Positions 62,013 to 64,000 of a stretch of 64,000 bases of DNA are shown here, one piece after another. The notes below the pieces were generated by a model. The model was given only the letters and a program-made list of their open reading frames with translations, searched no databases and was not told the DNA's origin. Made by a program: the position numbers and the translations under genes. The DNA is from Alkalibacterium putridalgicola (GTDB lineage: Bacteria > Bacillota > Bacilli > Lactobacillales > Carnobacteriaceae_A), in the NCBI RefSeq assembly GCF_900109825.1, contig NZ_FOBL01000001.1, positions 1 through 64,000 of the forward strand, written 5' to 3'. How positions within the stretch are numbered: the first letter of the stretch is position 1; the number at the start of each line of letters is the position of its first letter.

Positions 62013-62747
62013 TTAACCATTCATGACCATTCCACCGTCAACGTGCAGGACTTGACCGGTGATATATTTCTGGTCGCTCAAAAAGTTCACTAATTCCGCA
62101 ACTTCTTCTGCTGTACCCAGCCGTTTAAGTGGTATGGACTGTAAAGCCTGTTCCTTGATATCATCCGTTAAGCTCTCAGTCATGTCCGATTCTATAAATC
62201 CAGGTGCGATCGCATTGGCAACGACTCCACGTGGTGCGAGTTCTTTTGCAATGGATTTAGTGAAGCCGATGACTCCAGCTTTACTGGCTGCATAATTCGC
62301 CTGGCCGACATTTCCGACTGTACCGACAACGCTTGAAATATTGATGATATGTCCGGAACGCTGTTTCAGCATCACTTTTGCTGCTTCTCTTGCGGTAAAG
62401 AAGGTCCCTTTCAGGTTGACGGTCAGTGTAGAATCAAAATCTTCTTCCGACATGCGGATAAGCAGATTATCTTTGGTACGTCCGGCGTTATTCACAAGGA
62501 CATCGATTCTCTTATATGTTTTTTTCGTTTCTTTTATCATCTCCTTGACAAACGACTCATCACTGATATCTCCAACGATCGGGTGGACTTCTCCTCCGAG
62601 ACTGTTAAAATAGTCCATCAGTTCAGGCGTGAACTCGCTTCGACCATTGACGACGACCGTATGTCCCTGTTTTAAGTACAAGGTCGCGATCGCTTTACCT
62701 ATACCTCTTGAACTCCCCGTCACAATAACAACTTTTTTATTGTCCAT
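62013..62747 (-). CDS. fabG: 3-oxoacyl-ACP reductase (FabG)
   Basis: This 244-residue NADPH-dependent SDR reduces 3-oxoacyl-ACP. The cofactor loop is VTGSSRGIGKAIA; VNNAGRT and the catalytic Ser (INISSVVGTVGN) and YAASKAG (Tyr and Lys) follow. AAAGGAG precedes the ATG. Confidence 0.97.
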   Translation of the reverse strand: MDNKKVVIVTGSSRGIGKAIATLYLKQGHTVVVNGRSEFTPELMDYFNSLGGEVHPIVGDISDESFVKEMIKETKKTYKRIDVLVNNAGRTKDNLLIRMSEEDFDSTLTVNLKGTFFTAREAAKVMLKQRSGHIINISSVVGTVGNVGQANYAASKAGVIGFTKSIAKELAPRGVVANAIAPGFIESDMTESLTDDIKEQALQSIPLKRLGTAEEVAELVNFLSDQKYITGQVLHVDGGMVMNG

Positions 62748-62758
62748 ACTCGACTCCT

Positions 62759-63691
62759 TTAAGACTGTATTACTTTCCTGATCGTATCTATTTGTTTGAC
62801 TTTTTCTATGTTCTTGACTGCGACACTTTTATCGATGCTTTTAACAAATGAACGCAGTGTTTTTCCTGGTCCTATTTCGATAAAGGTCGTCACTCCATCA
62901 GAAATCATCTGGCTGACCATCTGTTCGAACTTCACCGGCGAAGAGATCTGTCGGGTCAGAAGTGGTTGTATCGCTTCTGTATCCGGATAAACGTCTGCCG
63001 TTACATTAGAATAAACAGGGACAGTGAATGCTCTGAAATCGACTTTTTCAAGGCTTTTTGAAAAGGCCTGTCCTGCCGGCTCCAGTAGTTCAGTATGAAA
63101 AGGTCCGCTCACATTAAGTGGGATGGCTCTTTTCGCTCCCTGTTCCACTGCTTTTTCCATGGCTTTTTTAACACCTGCGGCCTTACCGGAAATAACCAGC
63201 TGGGCGGGTGTATTGAAGTTGGCGATGGCCACATAGGACTCTTTGGATACTTCGTCACATATCTGAATCAGTGTTTCAGCTTTCAGACCAAGAATGGCAG
63301 CCATTGCCCCTTCACCAGCCGGGACAGCTTTCTCCATCAAGGATCCGCGCTTGTGCACCAGCGGCACCGCTTCTTCAAAACTTAAAGCTCCAGAAGATAC
63401 CAGAGCTGTATACTCACCTAAACTCAACCCAGCGACAGCATCCGGCGTAATGTCCATAGACTTTTTCAGGATGTGTTCGATCGCATAGCTGACAGTCAAT
63501 ATAGCAGGCTGTGTAAAAGGTGTTTCGTTGAGTCGGACATCACTATTGAAACATATCTCAGCTAGGTCCGTATCCAGCTGTCTGCTTGCTGAATCAAAGA
63601 TTTCTCTGACTTCACTGAATTCATCATAGAAGTCTTTCCCCATCTCATTATACTGTGCACCTTGTCCACTGAATAAAAACGCTGTTTTCAA
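62759..63691 (-). CDS. fabD: Malonyl-CoA:ACP transacylase (FabD)
   Basis: This 310-residue enzyme loads malonyl onto ACP. The nucleophile is Ser90 in AGLSLGEYTAL, and His199 in GPFHTELL completes the site. The start is TTG at 63691, after GGAGC. It lies 77 bases after fabK with no terminator between, in the fab-acc operon. Confidence 0.97.
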   Translation of the reverse strand: MKTAFLFSGQGAQYNEMGKDFYDEFSEVREIFDSASRQLDTDLAEICFNSDVRLNETPFTQPAILTVSYAIEHILKKSMDITPDAVAGLSLGEYTALVSSGALSFEEAVPLVHKRGSLMEKAVPAGEGAMAAILGLKAETLIQICDEVSKESYVAIANFNTPAQLVISGKAAGVKKAMEKAVEQGAKRAIPLNVSGPFHTELLEPAGQAFSKSLEKVDFRAFTVPVYSNVTADVYPDTEAIQPLLTRQISSPVKFEQMVSQMISDGVTTFIEIGPGKTLRSFVKSIDKSVAVKNIEKVKQIDTIRKVIQS

Positions 63692-63768
63692 GCTATCGCT
63701 CCTGTTCTTTTAGTCAACTTCATTCTGATAAGCTTACTCGTTATTAGTTTGATAATCAAAGTAATAGT

Positions 63769-64000
63769 CTAAAAAAGTCTCGGATGTCTAACCAGTTCAT
63801 CATATTCACTCATTAGTTCCTGAATGATGTCATGACAGCTCTGCTCTTTTTTGACCAGTCCAGCGATCTGACCGGACATGAATGAGCCGCCGTCTTTATC
63901 TCCCTCAACGACCGCTTTTCTCAAAGCACCTTTAGCCAGTACTTCAAGACGGGAAAAGTCAGGATTCTCATCACTCGACATTTCTTTTTCTACTTTTAAA
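63769..64000 (-). CDS. fabK: Partial enoyl-ACP reductase II (FabK), C-terminal end
   Basis: The open frame continues to the window edge; 77 codons are visible. The end of the chain contains GALRKAVVEGDKDGGSFMSG and QIAGLVKKEQ, typical of the FMN-dependent FabK, the trans-2-enoyl-ACP reductase in streptococci and enterococci. It is upstream of fabD, as usual. The ATG at 63981 is internal, not the start; the start is beyond the edge. Confidence 0.85.
   Translation of the reverse strand, partial: LKVEKEMSSDENPDFSRLEVLAKGALRKAVVEGDKDGGSFMSGQIAGLVKKEQSCHDIIQELMSEYDELVRHPRLF

Overview
This window reads as the core chromosome of a low-to-moderate GC Firmicute in the Bacilli, most likely a lactic acid bacterium related to Carnobacteriaceae (Alkalibacterium, Marinilactibacillus or Carnobacterium-like). 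The evidence is the gene order and gene types: an hrcA-grpE-dnaK-dnaJ operon with CIRCE, rimP-nusA-ylxR-ylxQ-infB-rbfA, polC-type polymerase next to proS-rseP-cdsA-uppS-frr-pyrH-tsf-rpsB, lexA-ynzC-tkt-yneF, and a single fabK/fabD/fabG/fabF/accB/fabZ/accCDA operon. A HemA-like protein that has lost its catalytic cysteine also suggests a lineage without haem synthesis. The species assignment is inference. Almost all genes lie on the minus strand.

Layout. 1-3300 is a visibly AT-rich accessory stretch: a partial unknown gene, an orphan gene, a RES-domain protein with a small partner gene, and a broken ISL3-family transposase. 3373-10537 holds lepA and the heat-shock operon (transcribed hrcA to dnaJ, CIRCE-controlled). 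10541-18196 holds ribF, truB and the rimP/nusA/infB operon. 18213-30867 holds polC, proS, envelope-lipid genes (rseP, cdsA, uppS) and the translation genes frr, pyrH, tsf and rpsB. 30886-36417 has plsC (plus strand), a heterodimeric ABC exporter and yneF. 36653-39905 has tkt, ynzC and divergent lexA. 40882-48215 has apt, recJ, degV, a LapA-type membrane protein, an SDR, rnz and obg. 48332-56678 has the HemA-like gene, ysxC, a class I aldolase and a flavoprotein reductase (both plus strand), clpX, tig and a helical-repeat protein. 56763-64000 is the type II fatty-acid synthesis and acetyl-CoA carboxylase operon, cut at the right edge inside fabK.

The most unusual content is not coding. Two gene-free stretches, each lying between convergent operons (31586-32452 and 39956-40824), are filled with degenerate tandem arrays. 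I recognise four (A to D). Their sequences differ, but all have the same period of 51-52 bases (about five helical turns). In B and D, and less strongly in C, the units contain dyad symmetries that could form hairpins. In array B one unit has changed both arms of its stem together. I know of no described element matching this, and it is my main candidate for something undescribed.

Other points of interest are: a uppS ribosome-binding site that may be brought to the start codon by a small hairpin; a terminator placed between the rimP-nusA promoter and rimP; a terminator between dnaK and dnaJ; a NusA with a long acidic tail; and the RES-domain two-gene unit. No rRNA, tRNA or CRISPR array was seen.
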